NCBI RefSeq assembly: GCF_014205335.1
Contig: NZ_JACHNH010000001.1
Coordinates: 2,660,501-2,724,500 of the forward strand
Source of the DNA: Amorphoplanes digitatis
GTDB lineage: Bacteria; Actinomycetota; Actinomycetes; Mycobacteriales; Micromonosporaceae
DNA length: 64,000 nt
Direction: 5' to 3'
Part shown: positions 54,024-61,637 of the stretch, in pieces
How positions within the stretch are numbered: the first letter of the stretch is position 1
Layout: each line of letters starts with the position of its first letter
Made by a program: the position numbers and the translations under genes
The notes under the pieces: model-generated
The model's input: only the letters and a program-made list of their open reading frames with translations
What the model was told of the DNA's origin: nothing
The model's database searches: none

Positions 54024-55159
54024 GTGTGTGCCTCGGCGGGTAGGTGTGCGCTCACCGCGAACTCGGTCTCGGTCCGGGTCCGGTCCAGCCGGCCGCCGGC
54101 CGCCGCGAGGCGGTCCGCGAGCACGGCGAGGCCGCCCGGCGCCGCCGTCTCACCCAGCGGTCCGTCGTTGCTGAAGCGCAGCCGGACCCCGTCCGGGCCG
54201 CACCCCAGCGACACCGTGCAGCGCCGGGCCGCGCTGTGCCGCAGGACGTTCGTGGTGCACTCCCGCACGACCAGCCCGAGCAGGTTCTCGGTGGCGATCG
54301 ACAGCGGCGGCGCGCCGGAACGCTCGCAGGTGGACTCGATGCCGGCGGCGTTGAGCACCCGGACGGCGTTCGCGATCTCGGTGTCGAGCGAGACGGCGCG
54401 GTAGCCGCGCACCACCTCGCGGGTGTCGCCCAGCGCCTGGCGGGCCAGCGCCTGCACGTCGCGCATCTCCGCGACCGCCCGCGCCGGGTCGGCGGCCGCC
54501 AGCCGCTCGGCGAGCTCGCTCTTGAGCGCGATGACCTGAAGGCTGTGCCCCTGGATGTCGTGCAGGTCGGCGGCGAAGCGCAGCCGTTCCTCCGCGAGCG
54601 CGGCGTCCCGCTCCAGGTGGTGCGCCCGGTCCAGCCGCTGCACCACCCGCAGCACCCAGACCTGGGAGTACAACCCCAGCGCGCAGACCACGGCGAGGGC
54701 GGCGTTCGTCGCCGGCACGGTCCAGGAGCTCGCGGCCGACCCGATCGCGGACGACGCGGCCGTCACGGCGGCGCCGGCGGGCAGGACCCACCGCCAGGAC
54801 CGGTCGACGCCGGCGCAGACCGCCGCGATGAGCGCCGCGAGCGGAAGCACCCAGGGGAACCCGCCCTCCGCCGCGACCCGGGACAGCGCCAGGATGCCGC
54901 CGCCGGCCGCCGCCGCGACGGCCGCGAGCCGCCACCCCGGCGGGCGCGCTCCCTGTATCGCGACGGCGAAGTAGCGGGCCGCCACCGCGCACACCCCGAG
55001 CACGGTGACGATCATCAGCAGCCGGACGGCGGCCGGCCGGACCGGGAGCGCCTCGGACACGGCGAGCACGGCGATGAACACCAGGCAGCAGAGGGTGCCC
55101 CACCAGGTCAGCCGGCGCAGCGCGACCAGGCCGGTCGACGTCCGCGCGGTGGGCTTCAC
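54020..55159 (-). CDS. Sensor histidine kinase (DesK-like, HisKA_3 type)
   Basis: This 379-residue kinase has about five to six N-terminal membrane helices ('LCCLVFIAVLAVSEALP', 'VRLLMIVTVLGVCAVAA', 'FPWVLPLAALIAAVCAG') and no large outer sensor domain. The phospho-acceptor His lies in 'DLHDIQGHSLQVIALKSELA', followed by an HATPase domain ('VVRECTTNVLRHSAARRCTV', 'GPLGETAAPGGLAVLADRLA'). GTG 55159 begins about 120 bases from the divergent ABC gene. As in DesK, signal sensing may occur within the membrane. Confidence 0.92.
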   Translation of the reverse strand: MKPTARTSTGLVALRRLTWWGTLCCLVFIAVLAVSEALPVRPAAVRLLMIVTVLGVCAVAARYFAVAIQGARPPGWRLAAVAAAAGGGILALSRVAAEGGFPWVLPLAALIAAVCAGVDRSWRWVLPAGAAVTAASSAIGSAASSWTVPATNAALAVVCALGLYSQVWVLRVVQRLDRAHHLERDAALAEERLRFAADLHDIQGHSLQVIALKSELAERLAAADPARAVAEMRDVQALARQALGDTREVVRGYRAVSLDTEIANAVRVLNAAGIESTCERSGAPPLSIATENLLGLVVRECTTNVLRHSAARRCTVSLGCGPDGVRLRFSNDGPLGETAAPGGLAVLADRLAAAGGRLDRTRTETEFAVSAHLPAEAHT

Positions 55160-55282
55160 GCACCCATGATGCGGCCCGGGTGCCCCGCGACGGAATCACG
55201 GGACAGGTTCATGACGTTTGTCATCGGCGCCGGTGCCACGACGTCACTACCCGGGAGCCGCGGGCGCGCCGAGACTCGGCCC

Positions 55283-56011
55283 ATGACCACAGAGAGCATC
55301 ATCGCCTGCGCCGGCCTGCGTTTCGCGTACGGCACCGCCGAGGTGATACACGGCATCGACCTCACCGTCGGCCGGGGCGACCTGTTCGCCCTTCTGGGTA
55401 CCAACGGCGCCGGCAAGACGACCGCGCTGGAGCTGCTGCTGGGCGAGCGCCGGGCCGGCGGCGGCACGATCCGGGTACTCGGGCGCGACCCCTGGCTCGC
55501 GCGGCGCGCCGTCGCCGGCGAGGTCGGGGTGGTGCCGCAGGAGGGCGGCTGCGCACCCGATCTCACGGTGCGCGAGACCGTCCGGCTGTGGCTGCGCCTG
55601 CGCGGCCGTCGCGACGTCGCCGGGCCCGCCGCCGCGCTGATCGACGAGCTGCGGCTGACGGACCGGGCCACCCGGCGCGTGCGGCAGCTCTCCGGCGGCG
55701 AGCGCCGCCGGCTGGATCTCGCCGTCGCGCTCTGCGGCGACCCGCCGCTGCTGATCCTCGACGAACCCACCTCGGGCCTGGATCCGCAGTCCCGCCTGCA
55801 CACCTGGCAGGTGCTGCGGGAGCGGTCGCGGCGCGGCACCACGATCCTGTTCAGCACCCACTACCTGGAGGAGGCCGAGGAGCTGGCGGACCGGGTGGCC
55901 ATCATGGACGCGGGCCGGCTGGCGCTGTGCGCCACGGTCGACGAGGTGCGCCGCTCCGGCTCGCTCACCGAGGTCTTCCACCGGATCGCCGGAACGGAGG
56001 TGACCTTGTGA
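55283..56011 (+). CDS. ABC-2-type exporter ATP-binding protein
   Basis: This 242-residue ATPase has Walker A 'GTNGAGKT' at 39-46, a Q-loop 'VVPQEGG', signature 'QLSGGERRRLDLA', Walker B 'LLILDEPTSGLDP' and switch His in 'ILFSTHYLEEAEEL'. ATG 55283 is chosen because the domain begins immediately after it; ATG 55210 would add an unconserved leader. It overlaps the permease gene by four bases and is divergent from the DesK/DesR-like pair. Confidence 0.92.
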   Translation: MTTESIIACAGLRFAYGTAEVIHGIDLTVGRGDLFALLGTNGAGKTTALELLLGERRAGGGTIRVLGRDPWLARRAVAGEVGVVPQEGGCAPDLTVRETVRLWLRLRGRRDVAGPAAALIDELRLTDRATRRVRQLSGGERRRLDLAVALCGDPPLLILDEPTSGLDPQSRLHTWQVLRERSRRGTTILFSTHYLEEAEELADRVAIMDAGRLALCATVDEVRRSGSLTEVFHRIAGTEVTL

Positions 56012-56730
56012 CGGCGCGTGCGGTGCTGCTCATCGCCGGCGCGGAGCTGCGCATGCTGACCCGCAGCGTGCCGGCCATGGTGCTGGCGGGTGTGCTGCCG
56101 ACGGCGCTCGGCGCGCTGCTGGTGTGGGCCGAGTCCGACACGGGCAAGGCCGGCGACGGCGCGACCGCCGCGCTGGTCGTGGTCACCCTGATGGCGCTCA
56201 CGGCGTACACGGCCGGTACCACGGCGCTCGCGTCGCGGCGCCAGCAGTTCGTGCTCAAGCGGCTGCGGCTGTCGGGCGCCCGCGACACCGCGATCATCGC
56301 GGGCGTGCTCGCGCCGGCGGTGGTGCTGACGCTGCTTCAGGCGGCGCTGCTGTTCACGATCGTCGCGGTGGCGGGCGCGCCCGCACCGTCCCGGCCGGCG
56401 GCGCCCGTGCTGGCGCTCGCCGCCGGGACGGTGCTGGCGGGTGTGCTCGCGGTCGGCACCGCCGCCTTCACCTCCGGCCCCGAGTACGCCCAGTTCACCA
56501 CCGTCCCGCTCGCGCTGGCGATCGTGGGCGGCGGCTACCGCGTCGCGGTGGCGCCGCCGGGAGACGTCGGCGCGGCGCTGCTCGCCCTGCCCGGCGCGTC
56601 CGTCGCGCAGCTGACCAGGTCGGGCTGGGAGGCCGTGCCGGTGCTGCCGGCGACGGTGGCGCTGGTCCTGCTCCTCGTGCTGGCCGCGCCGCCGGCCCTG
56701 CGCCTGTTCCGCTGGCAGCCGCGAGGCTGA
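56008..56730 (+). CDS. ABC-2-type exporter permease
   Basis: This 240-residue membrane protein has about six hydrophobic segments ('VPAMVLAGVLPTALGALLVW', 'TAALVVVTLMALTAYTAGTT', 'LALAAGTVLAGVLAVGTAAF') and the ABC-2 cytoplasmic stretch 'ASRRQQFVLKRLRLSGARDT'. GTG 56008 follows GGAGG and overlaps the ATPase stop. Together they form an exporter of unknown substrate, possibly for stress or drug response under the two-component system. Confidence 0.88.
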   Translation: MTARAVLLIAGAELRMLTRSVPAMVLAGVLPTALGALLVWAESDTGKAGDGATAALVVVTLMALTAYTAGTTALASRRQQFVLKRLRLSGARDTAIIAGVLAPAVVLTLLQAALLFTIVAVAGAPAPSRPAAPVLALAAGTVLAGVLAVGTAAFTSGPEYAQFTTVPLALAIVGGGYRVAVAPPGDVGAALLALPGASVAQLTRSGWEAVPVLPATVALVLLLVLAAPPALRLFRWQPRG

Positions 56731-56740
56731 CCGGTCCGGG

Positions 56741-57442
56741 TCAGCCGAGCCGGCGCCGGGTGAAGGCGACCGCGTCGCCGAAGAACTTCGAATAGTCCAG
56801 GTGCGCCGCCAGGCTGGTCCCGCCCTGGCAGAACCGGTCGTTGCGGTTGCAGAAGGACTGGGTGCGGGCGGCGAACGCGTCGAGCCGGCCGTCACCGCGG
56901 GCGAGGATCCCCGACCTGGCGCCGTCCGTCACGTTGAAGGACTCGCCCGCGGTGAACGTCGGGTCCCCGAAGAGCAGCACGGCCGCGACCCGGCCGGACA
57001 GCGCTGCGGGCACCGCGGGCTGCGCGGCGGCGGCCCGGCCGCCGGCCGACCGTCCGACAAGGGCGTCGCCGACGACGTTCGCGCCCTGCGAGTAGCCCGC
57101 CAGGACGAAGCGGGTCCGCGCGCAGGCCGCCGCCGTGCGCTTGAGGTCGGCGGCCAGGGCGGTGACACCCTCCCGCACGCTCGCCTGGTAGTTGAACGAC
57201 GCCGGATAGTCGACGGCGGTCGCCCGTACGGTCTGGGACAGGCCCCGGGTCAGCTGCTGGGCGAGCGGCCCGATCAGCACGCCGAGCCCGGGTCGTTCGG
57301 TGGTGCCGCGGGCGCCGATGATCTCCACGTCGGGGCAGGCGCCGGCGGGTGCCTGCGCCGCGAACGTCAGGGGAGCCACCACCAGGCCGGAGATCCCGAC
57401 CACCGTCATCGCGCCGATCGTCAGCAGTGTGCGCATGCGCAT
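56741..57442 (-). CDS. Secreted cutinase-family serine esterase (CE5)
   Basis: This 233-residue exported alpha/beta-hydrolase has a signal peptide ending near 'PLTFAAQA'. Early Cys and 'CPDVEIIGARGTTERPGLGV' are followed by the nucleophile elbow GYSQG with Ser118. The catalytic Asp-His end lies in 'FCNRNDRFCQGG' and 'AAHLDYSKFF'. Cys pairs suit extracellular disulfides. It could hydrolyse cutin, polyester or acetylated polysaccharide; specificity is not visible. It converges with the ABC permease gene and has no operon partner. Confidence 0.9.
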   Translation of the reverse strand: MRMRTLLTIGAMTVVGISGLVVAPLTFAAQAPAGACPDVEIIGARGTTERPGLGVLIGPLAQQLTRGLSQTVRATAVDYPASFNYQASVREGVTALAADLKRTAAACARTRFVLAGYSQGANVVGDALVGRSAGGRAAAAQPAVPAALSGRVAAVLLFGDPTFTAGESFNVTDGARSGILARGDGRLDAFAARTQSFCNRNDRFCQGGTSLAAHLDYSKFFGDAVAFTRRRLG

Positions 57443-57527
57443 TCCGTCATCCCTTCGTCGGAGCCGGCAACTTCATGCACTTGTTACGCACAAATAGCGG
57501 TGGCGCGACGGCCGCTGAGGATTAATT

Positions 57528-57549
57528 CACAATCGATGCACAATTGATC
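57528..57549. repeat. Tandem 11-base repeat in an AT-rich promoter region
   Basis: CACAATCGATG is followed directly by CACAATTGATC (9 of 11 identical). It sits between the divergent cutinase and STAS-kinase genes in locally low-GC DNA, as a possible activator or repressor site. Confidence 0.35.
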
Positions 57550-57693
57550 CGCAGGTCACGGCGGTACGTACCAACACAGGGCCAGGCCACCGGATCGCAC
57601 CCGTTCGAGGGTCGATGTCTGCGTTAGCCTGAGCTCAGCGCGACGAAGGCTCGGACCGCGGGGGGCAGCCGTTCGTCTAGGGAGGTCGGGACC

Positions 57694-58446
57694 ATGGCGG
57701 TCGACTGTTCCGTGGTTGCCCATTCGGACGGTCTGACCGCCACCTTGACCGGACGGCTGAGCCTGGTCGACGTGGCGTCGGTGCGGACCAGCCTGTTCAA
57801 GTGCCTGGCCGAGCAGCCGGACGCCCTCTTCGTCGACCTGGCGGGTCTGTCGATCGAGGAGCCGATCGCCCTGACCGTACTCTCGGCGGTCAGCCGCCAG
57901 GCGGCACGCTGGCCGGGCATCCCGGTGCTGTTCTGCGCGCCGGCCGGCCCGGTCCGCCGCGTGCTCCTCGGCGGTACCTACCGACGGCTTCCGCTCCGGG
58001 TGACCGTCGCGTCGGCACGCGAACGGGTCCGCGCCGACGGGCGCAGCCTCCCCTCGGTGATCGACGACCTGCTTCCGGTCGCCGGTGCGCCCCGCCATGC
58101 CCGCCGGGTCGCCACCGACGCCTGCCTGCGCTGGGATCTGCCCGTCCTGGTCGGGCCGGCCTGCGTGATCGCCAGTGAACTGATCACCAATGTGATGGAC
58201 CACGCGGGCACGATGGCGACGTTGCGGATCTCGCTCCTGCCGCGGTACGTGACGATCGCCGTGCGGGACGGCTCGGTCGTGGCACCGCGGCGCCGTAGCC
58301 CCGACGAGTCCGGCGGTCGTGGCCTGCTGCTGGTCGAGGGGATGGCGCGCAGCTGGGGATGGCTCCCGGTCGACGGCGGCAAGGTCGTGTGGGCCTCGCT
58401 CGGCCGGGTCAGCCGCCGGTCAGCCCGGCGAGGCCGCAGAGTTTGA
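57694..58446 (+). CDS. STAS-like domain fused to an RsbW-type anti-sigma/ATPase domain
   Basis: This 250-residue cytoplasmic protein has an N-terminal STAS-like half (about 1-105, 'LTATLTGRLSLVDVASVRTS', 'ALFVDLAGLSIEEPIALTVL') without the usual D-S-S/A-G phospho-site. Its C-terminal GHKL half has N-box 'ELITNVMDHAG' (Glu162, Asn166), G1 'VRDGS' and G2 'GGRGLLLVEGMA', as in RsbW/SpoIIAB-type anti-sigma kinases. ATG 57694 follows GGGAGG. Its 3' end overlaps the convergent sigma-factor gene by 38 bases, which points to a regulatory pairing. A paralogue lies at 60852. Confidence 0.85.
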   Translation: MAVDCSVVAHSDGLTATLTGRLSLVDVASVRTSLFKCLAEQPDALFVDLAGLSIEEPIALTVLSAVSRQAARWPGIPVLFCAPAGPVRRVLLGGTYRRLPLRVTVASARERVRADGRSLPSVIDDLLPVAGAPRHARRVATDACLRWDLPVLVGPACVIASELITNVMDHAGTMATLRISLLPRYVTIAVRDGSVVAPRRRSPDESGGRGLLLVEGMARSWGWLPVDGGKVVWASLGRVSRRSARRGRRV

Positions 58447-59527
58447 GTGTCGGCCGCACGTGCGGTCCCGCGTTCGCCAGCCTCAGCTCGACGCCGGCCG
58501 CGGCGGCGGCCGACGCCGCGTCCACCAGGACGGTCACGCCGGCGGCGTCCAGCAGGGCGACGCCGGCCAGATCCACGACCATCCGCTCCACCCCGGTGGT
58601 CGCGACCGCGTGGCGCAGGCAGCCGCGGAGGCGGGGCGCGCAGTCCCGATCGATCTCACCCTTTACCCGTACGGTGAGGACGCCGCCCTCGCGGTCCACC
58701 GAGAGGCGCAGCCCCGGTGCGACGGCGGTGGCGGTCCACCGCGGCGGCGTGTCGCTGAGCATCGCCTCGCGGAGCCAGGACAGGGCACGGTTGAGCAGCC
58801 GGGAGACGTGCATCTGCGAGATGCCCAGCTCGGCGGCGATCTCGGTCTGTGTCCGATTGCCGTAGAAGCGCATCGCCAGCAACTGGCGCTCGCGGGCCGG
58901 CAGCCGCATCAGCAGCCCGGCGACGGTGACCTTGTCGTCGACCAGCTCCAGGTCGTCGTCGCTCGCCCCGAGCCGGTCACCGAGCGTACGGGCGGTCGCG
59001 CCGGCGCCGGCGGCCGACGGCGCGTCCAGCGAGGCGGGGGAGTACCCGCCGTTCGCCACCAACGTCTCGTTCACCGCGCCCTCGGTGACACCCATGCGGG
59101 CGGCCAGCTCGGCCACGGTCGGTGTCCGGCACAGCTCGCCGGTCAGCTGGGTCCGGGACTGTCGTACCGCCAGGACGCGCTCGCGGACCGGACGCGGCAC
59201 GTGCACCGCCCACGCCGTGTCCCGGAAGTAGCGCTTCAGCTCGCCGGAGATCGTGCTCACCGCGTACGCGGTGAACGAGCCGCGCGAGGGCCTGTACCGG
59301 TCGATGGCCTTGATCAGGCCGAGCCGGGCGACCTGCTCCAGGTCCTCCACGGGCTCGCCCCGGCCGCGGAACCGGCCCGCGAGCCGGTGGGCGAGCGGCA
59401 GACACTCCACGGTGAACGCTTCACGCTCCACCGCGAGGCCGGCGGCGGGCAGGGCTTCCGCGCGGCTCGCGTAGGCGACCGCGGCGGCATCCAGGTCCTC
59501 GAGCTTTCGGAAGCTTCGCGTTGACAT
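58409..59527 (-). CDS. SigB/SigF-family sigma factor fused to a C-terminal STAS domain
   Basis: This 372-residue protein has sigma region 2 (about 40-110, 'VEDLEQVARLGLIKAIDRYR', 'FTAYAVSTISGELKRYFRDT'), region 3 ('TPTVAELAARMGVTEGAVNE') and region 4 ('QTEIAAELGISQMHVSRLLN'). These are typical of the SigB/F group. A STAS anti-anti-sigma module then occupies about 275-365 ('LTVRVKGEIDRDCAPRLRGC', 'VVDLAGVALLDAAGVTVLVD'). The serine normally phosphorylated is Ala (D327-A328-A329-G330). Group members usually end near 260 residues. ATG 59527 is chosen; TTG 59539 is possible. The fusion may tether the anti-sigma partner or titrate it permanently. Confidence 0.88.
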   Translation of the reverse strand: MSTRSFRKLEDLDAAAVAYASRAEALPAAGLAVEREAFTVECLPLAHRLAGRFRGRGEPVEDLEQVARLGLIKAIDRYRPSRGSFTAYAVSTISGELKRYFRDTAWAVHVPRPVRERVLAVRQSRTQLTGELCRTPTVAELAARMGVTEGAVNETLVANGGYSPASLDAPSAAGAGATARTLGDRLGASDDDLELVDDKVTVAGLLMRLPARERQLLAMRFYGNRTQTEIAAELGISQMHVSRLLNRALSWLREAMLSDTPPRWTATAVAPGLRLSVDREGGVLTVRVKGEIDRDCAPRLRGCLRHAVATTGVERMVVDLAGVALLDAAGVTVLVDAASAAAAAGVELRLANAGPHVRPTLKLCGLAGLTGG

Positions 59528-59663
59528 CCAACACGCCAATCAGATGGCACATCTCCGAACGCAGCTACTTCCCGCATTGTTGCAGGGGCAAACAAAGGTC
59601 CGGTGTGGAGGAGCGTACTACCGCGCCGACGGTGGTTGTCCGTCCGGCGGCGGGAATTCCCCG
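59528..59663. other. Upstream region of the sigma-STAS gene
   Basis: This comparatively AT-rich stretch between the sigma gene and the lipoprotein remnant probably holds the sigma gene promoter. I see no SigB-type GTTT/GGGTA pair and no other gene. Confidence 0.4.
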
Positions 59664-60028
59664 TCAGCCCTCGACGCCCGTCGCCTCGTGTGCCGTTCCG
59701 ACCGGCTTCGACTCCGGTGATCCGCGCTGCCTGAGGTAGATCGACAGGATCGCCATCGACGCCACGGCCCGTACACGTCGACGGTCCGCACGGCGCCCGG
59801 CGGCGTCAGGCCCTCGCCGGTGATCGCCGCCGGACAGCTCGCGCCGGCCGACTCGGCGACCGCGACGCGGGTGTCCGGGGCGAGGAGTTCGCACGCGGCG
59901 GCGCCGTCGACGGTGGCCAGCGCGGTGCTCAGCCGCCGCACGGCGGTTGCCACGCCGTCACCCTGTCCGGCGCATCCGGTGACGGCCGCCAGCGTCACGG
60001 CGGTGAGCCACCGGCGTAAAGCGAGCAT
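59664..60028 (-). pseudogene. Small lipoprotein gene, frameshifted or fused by deletion
   Basis: From ATG 60028 the reading gives a lipoprotein signal ('LRRWLTAVTLAAVTGCAG') and the start of a known-looking small secreted protein type ('TVDGAAACELLAPDTRVAVA', 'TPPGAVRTVDVYG'). Near 59770 the frame becomes Arg/Ser-rich nonsense to a stop at 59618. The neighbouring frame continues sensibly ('VASMAILSIYLRQRGSPESK') to a stop at 59664. Either one base was lost, or a deletion joined two genes. The second part looks like the tail of a membrane protein. Confidence 0.5.
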
Positions 60029-60177
60029 GACCTCGGTGTACCCGGTTTCGATCTTCTTCACGCCTGCCTCGAGCCGGCGGCGATGTTCGCGCCCTTCCGG
60101 GCGATGTCCGCGGCGCCCGGGCCATATGGTGGTGGCCGGGACAGCCGCCGGTGACCCACCGACAACCGGGAGGCCTC

Positions 60178-60780
60178 GTGACGGGCGCTGACGAACGCGC
60201 CGCGGAGCGGCGGGACAGGGAACTGCGGGACCGCGAGCGGCTGGCCGACGCGCGCGACGCCGCGGCCGACCAGCAGGAGATCGACACGGAGCTGCGCAGG
60301 TCGGCGGCCGACGCCGGGGACTACACCGGGAGCGAGCGGGATCGGCTCGCCGATGTCCGGGAGGCGGCCGCGGGTGAGCGGGATCGGCTTGCCGACGTTC
60401 GGGAGGCGGTTGCGGGTGAGCGGGATCGGCTTGCCGATGTTCGGGAGGCGGTTGCGGGTGAGCGGGATCGGCTTGCCGATGTTCGGGAGAGGGTTGCGGG
60501 TGAGCGGGATCGGCTTGCCGATGTCCGGGAGGCGGTTGCGGGTGAGCAGGATCGGCTCGCCGACGCGCGGGACGCCCTGGCCGACCAGCAGGAGATCGAC
60601 ATGGAGCTGCGCGGGTCGGCGGCCGACGCCCGGGAGGCCGCCGCGGAGGAGCGGGATCGGCTGGCCGACGGTCGCGACGAGGCGATGGCCCGCCGGGAGG
60701 CCGCGGTCGACAGGCGGGAGATCGGCGCGGAGCTTCGCGAAGCGGGTGGAACCGGTGAGGACGGCGGGGGCGCGACCTGA
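60178..60780 (+). CDS. Charged coiled-coil protein built from 14-residue repeats
   Basis: This 200-residue highly charged helical protein starts at GTG 60178 behind CGGGAGG. Residues 53-122 are five near-identical copies of GERDRLADVREAVA. Degenerate 'DRLADARDALADQQEIDMEL' units lie on both sides ('RERLADARDAAADQQEIDTE' near the start). The pattern predicts a long, Cys-free, rod-like helix. There is no signal peptide. It stands directly before a STAS-kinase fusion gene and may be a scaffold in the same signalling module, which is an inference from position. Function unknown. Confidence 0.75.
   Translation: MTGADERAAERRDRELRDRERLADARDAAADQQEIDTELRRSAADAGDYTGSERDRLADVREAAAGERDRLADVREAVAGERDRLADVREAVAGERDRLADVRERVAGERDRLADVREAVAGEQDRLADARDALADQQEIDMELRGSAADAREAAAEERDRLADGRDEAMARREAAVDRREIGAELREAGGTGEDGGGAT
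60334..60543 (+). repeat. Five tandem 42-bp repeats inside the coiled-coil gene
   Basis: Units begin at 60334, 60376, 60418, 60460 and 60502, each starting GAGCGGGATCGGCT. Two or three base changes at most separate the central copies. A sixth, diverged unit follows at 60544. The low divergence implies recent copy-number change by slippage or unequal crossing-over. Confidence 0.9.
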
Positions 60781-60851
60781 GCCGGTCTCTCGGCGGGCTC
60801 GTATGATGGACAAATCGAGACGATTGCTCCGCTTTCCCCACGAGGCCCGGC

Positions 60852-61574
60852 ATGTTGACCTGTGAGACGACGTCCCTGGAGACGGCCGTCGTCGTCCGGG
60901 TCGCCGGGGTGCTCACGCCGGCGAACGCCGCCACCGTCAGCGCGGCTCTGGGCAAGGCGCTGGTGAATCATCCGCCGGTCGTGGTGGTCGACCTCGACGA
61001 GCTGGAGCTCGTCGACGACGCCGTGCTCACGATGTTCGCGGCGTTCGCCAGGTCGGCCGCGGACTGGCCGGGCTGCCCGGTGCTGATCAGCGCGGCCGAC
61101 ATCGAGGTACGCGAGGCGCTGGAGCGGCTCGGCGTCGACCGGAGCACGCCGGTGTTCGTGGATCTCGCCGAGGCTCTCCAGGAGGCGGGAGGCATTCCCG
61201 CGCCCCGGCGGTACCACCATCGGCTTCCGCCGACGCCGGGCGCGCCGGGCCTCGCCCGCCAGGCCGTGCGGGGTGCCTGCGCGCGGTGGGGGCTCAGCGA
61301 GCCGGTCGAGGCGGCCGAGTTGATCGTGACCGAGCTGGTCAGCAACGCCGTCAAGCACGCCGGGGGCGCCAGCGAACTGCTCATCAGCCTCCGGAAGCGA
61401 TTCCTGCATCTGTCCGTGCGTGACGGCGGCGACGGCCTTCCGGTGCGGACGCCGCCGAATCCGGGCACCGTCGAGGGCGGGCGCGGCCTGCTGCTGATCG
61501 AGGCGATGGCCTCCGGATGGGGCGTCGTCCCGCTCGCCGAGGGCAAGGTGGTCTGGGCGACGATGCGCCGCTGA
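60852..61574 (+). CDS. STAS-like domain fused to an RsbW-type anti-sigma/ATPase domain, second copy
   Basis: This 240-residue paralogue of the protein at 57694 has a STAS half with 'VVVVDLDELELVDDAVLTMF' (again no phospho-serine) and a GHKL half with 'ELVSNAVKHAG' (Glu161, Asn165), 'VRDGGDGLP' and 'GGRGLLLIEAMASGWGVVPL'. The two share the same ending style ('GKVVWATMRR' here, 'GKVVWASLGR' there). It is cytoplasmic. It lies between the coiled-coil gene and CheB, so these genes may form one signalling run. Confidence 0.85.
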   Translation: MLTCETTSLETAVVVRVAGVLTPANAATVSAALGKALVNHPPVVVVDLDELELVDDAVLTMFAAFARSAADWPGCPVLISAADIEVREALERLGVDRSTPVFVDLAEALQEAGGIPAPRRYHHRLPPTPGAPGLARQAVRGACARWGLSEPVEAAELIVTELVSNAVKHAGGASELLISLRKRFLHLSVRDGGDGLPVRTPPNPGTVEGGRGLLLIEAMASGWGVVPLAEGKVVWATMRR

Positions 61575-61637
61575 TCGGCGCTCCCCGCCCACGCCCGGAG
61601 CGGGTCGATCTCGCCGTTTCGGGGGTAGTTTACGAGG

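Noticed and set aside
60334..60585. CRISPR-like regularly spaced repeats
   Set aside because: The units are contiguous with no spacers, in frame and coding for a coiled coil.
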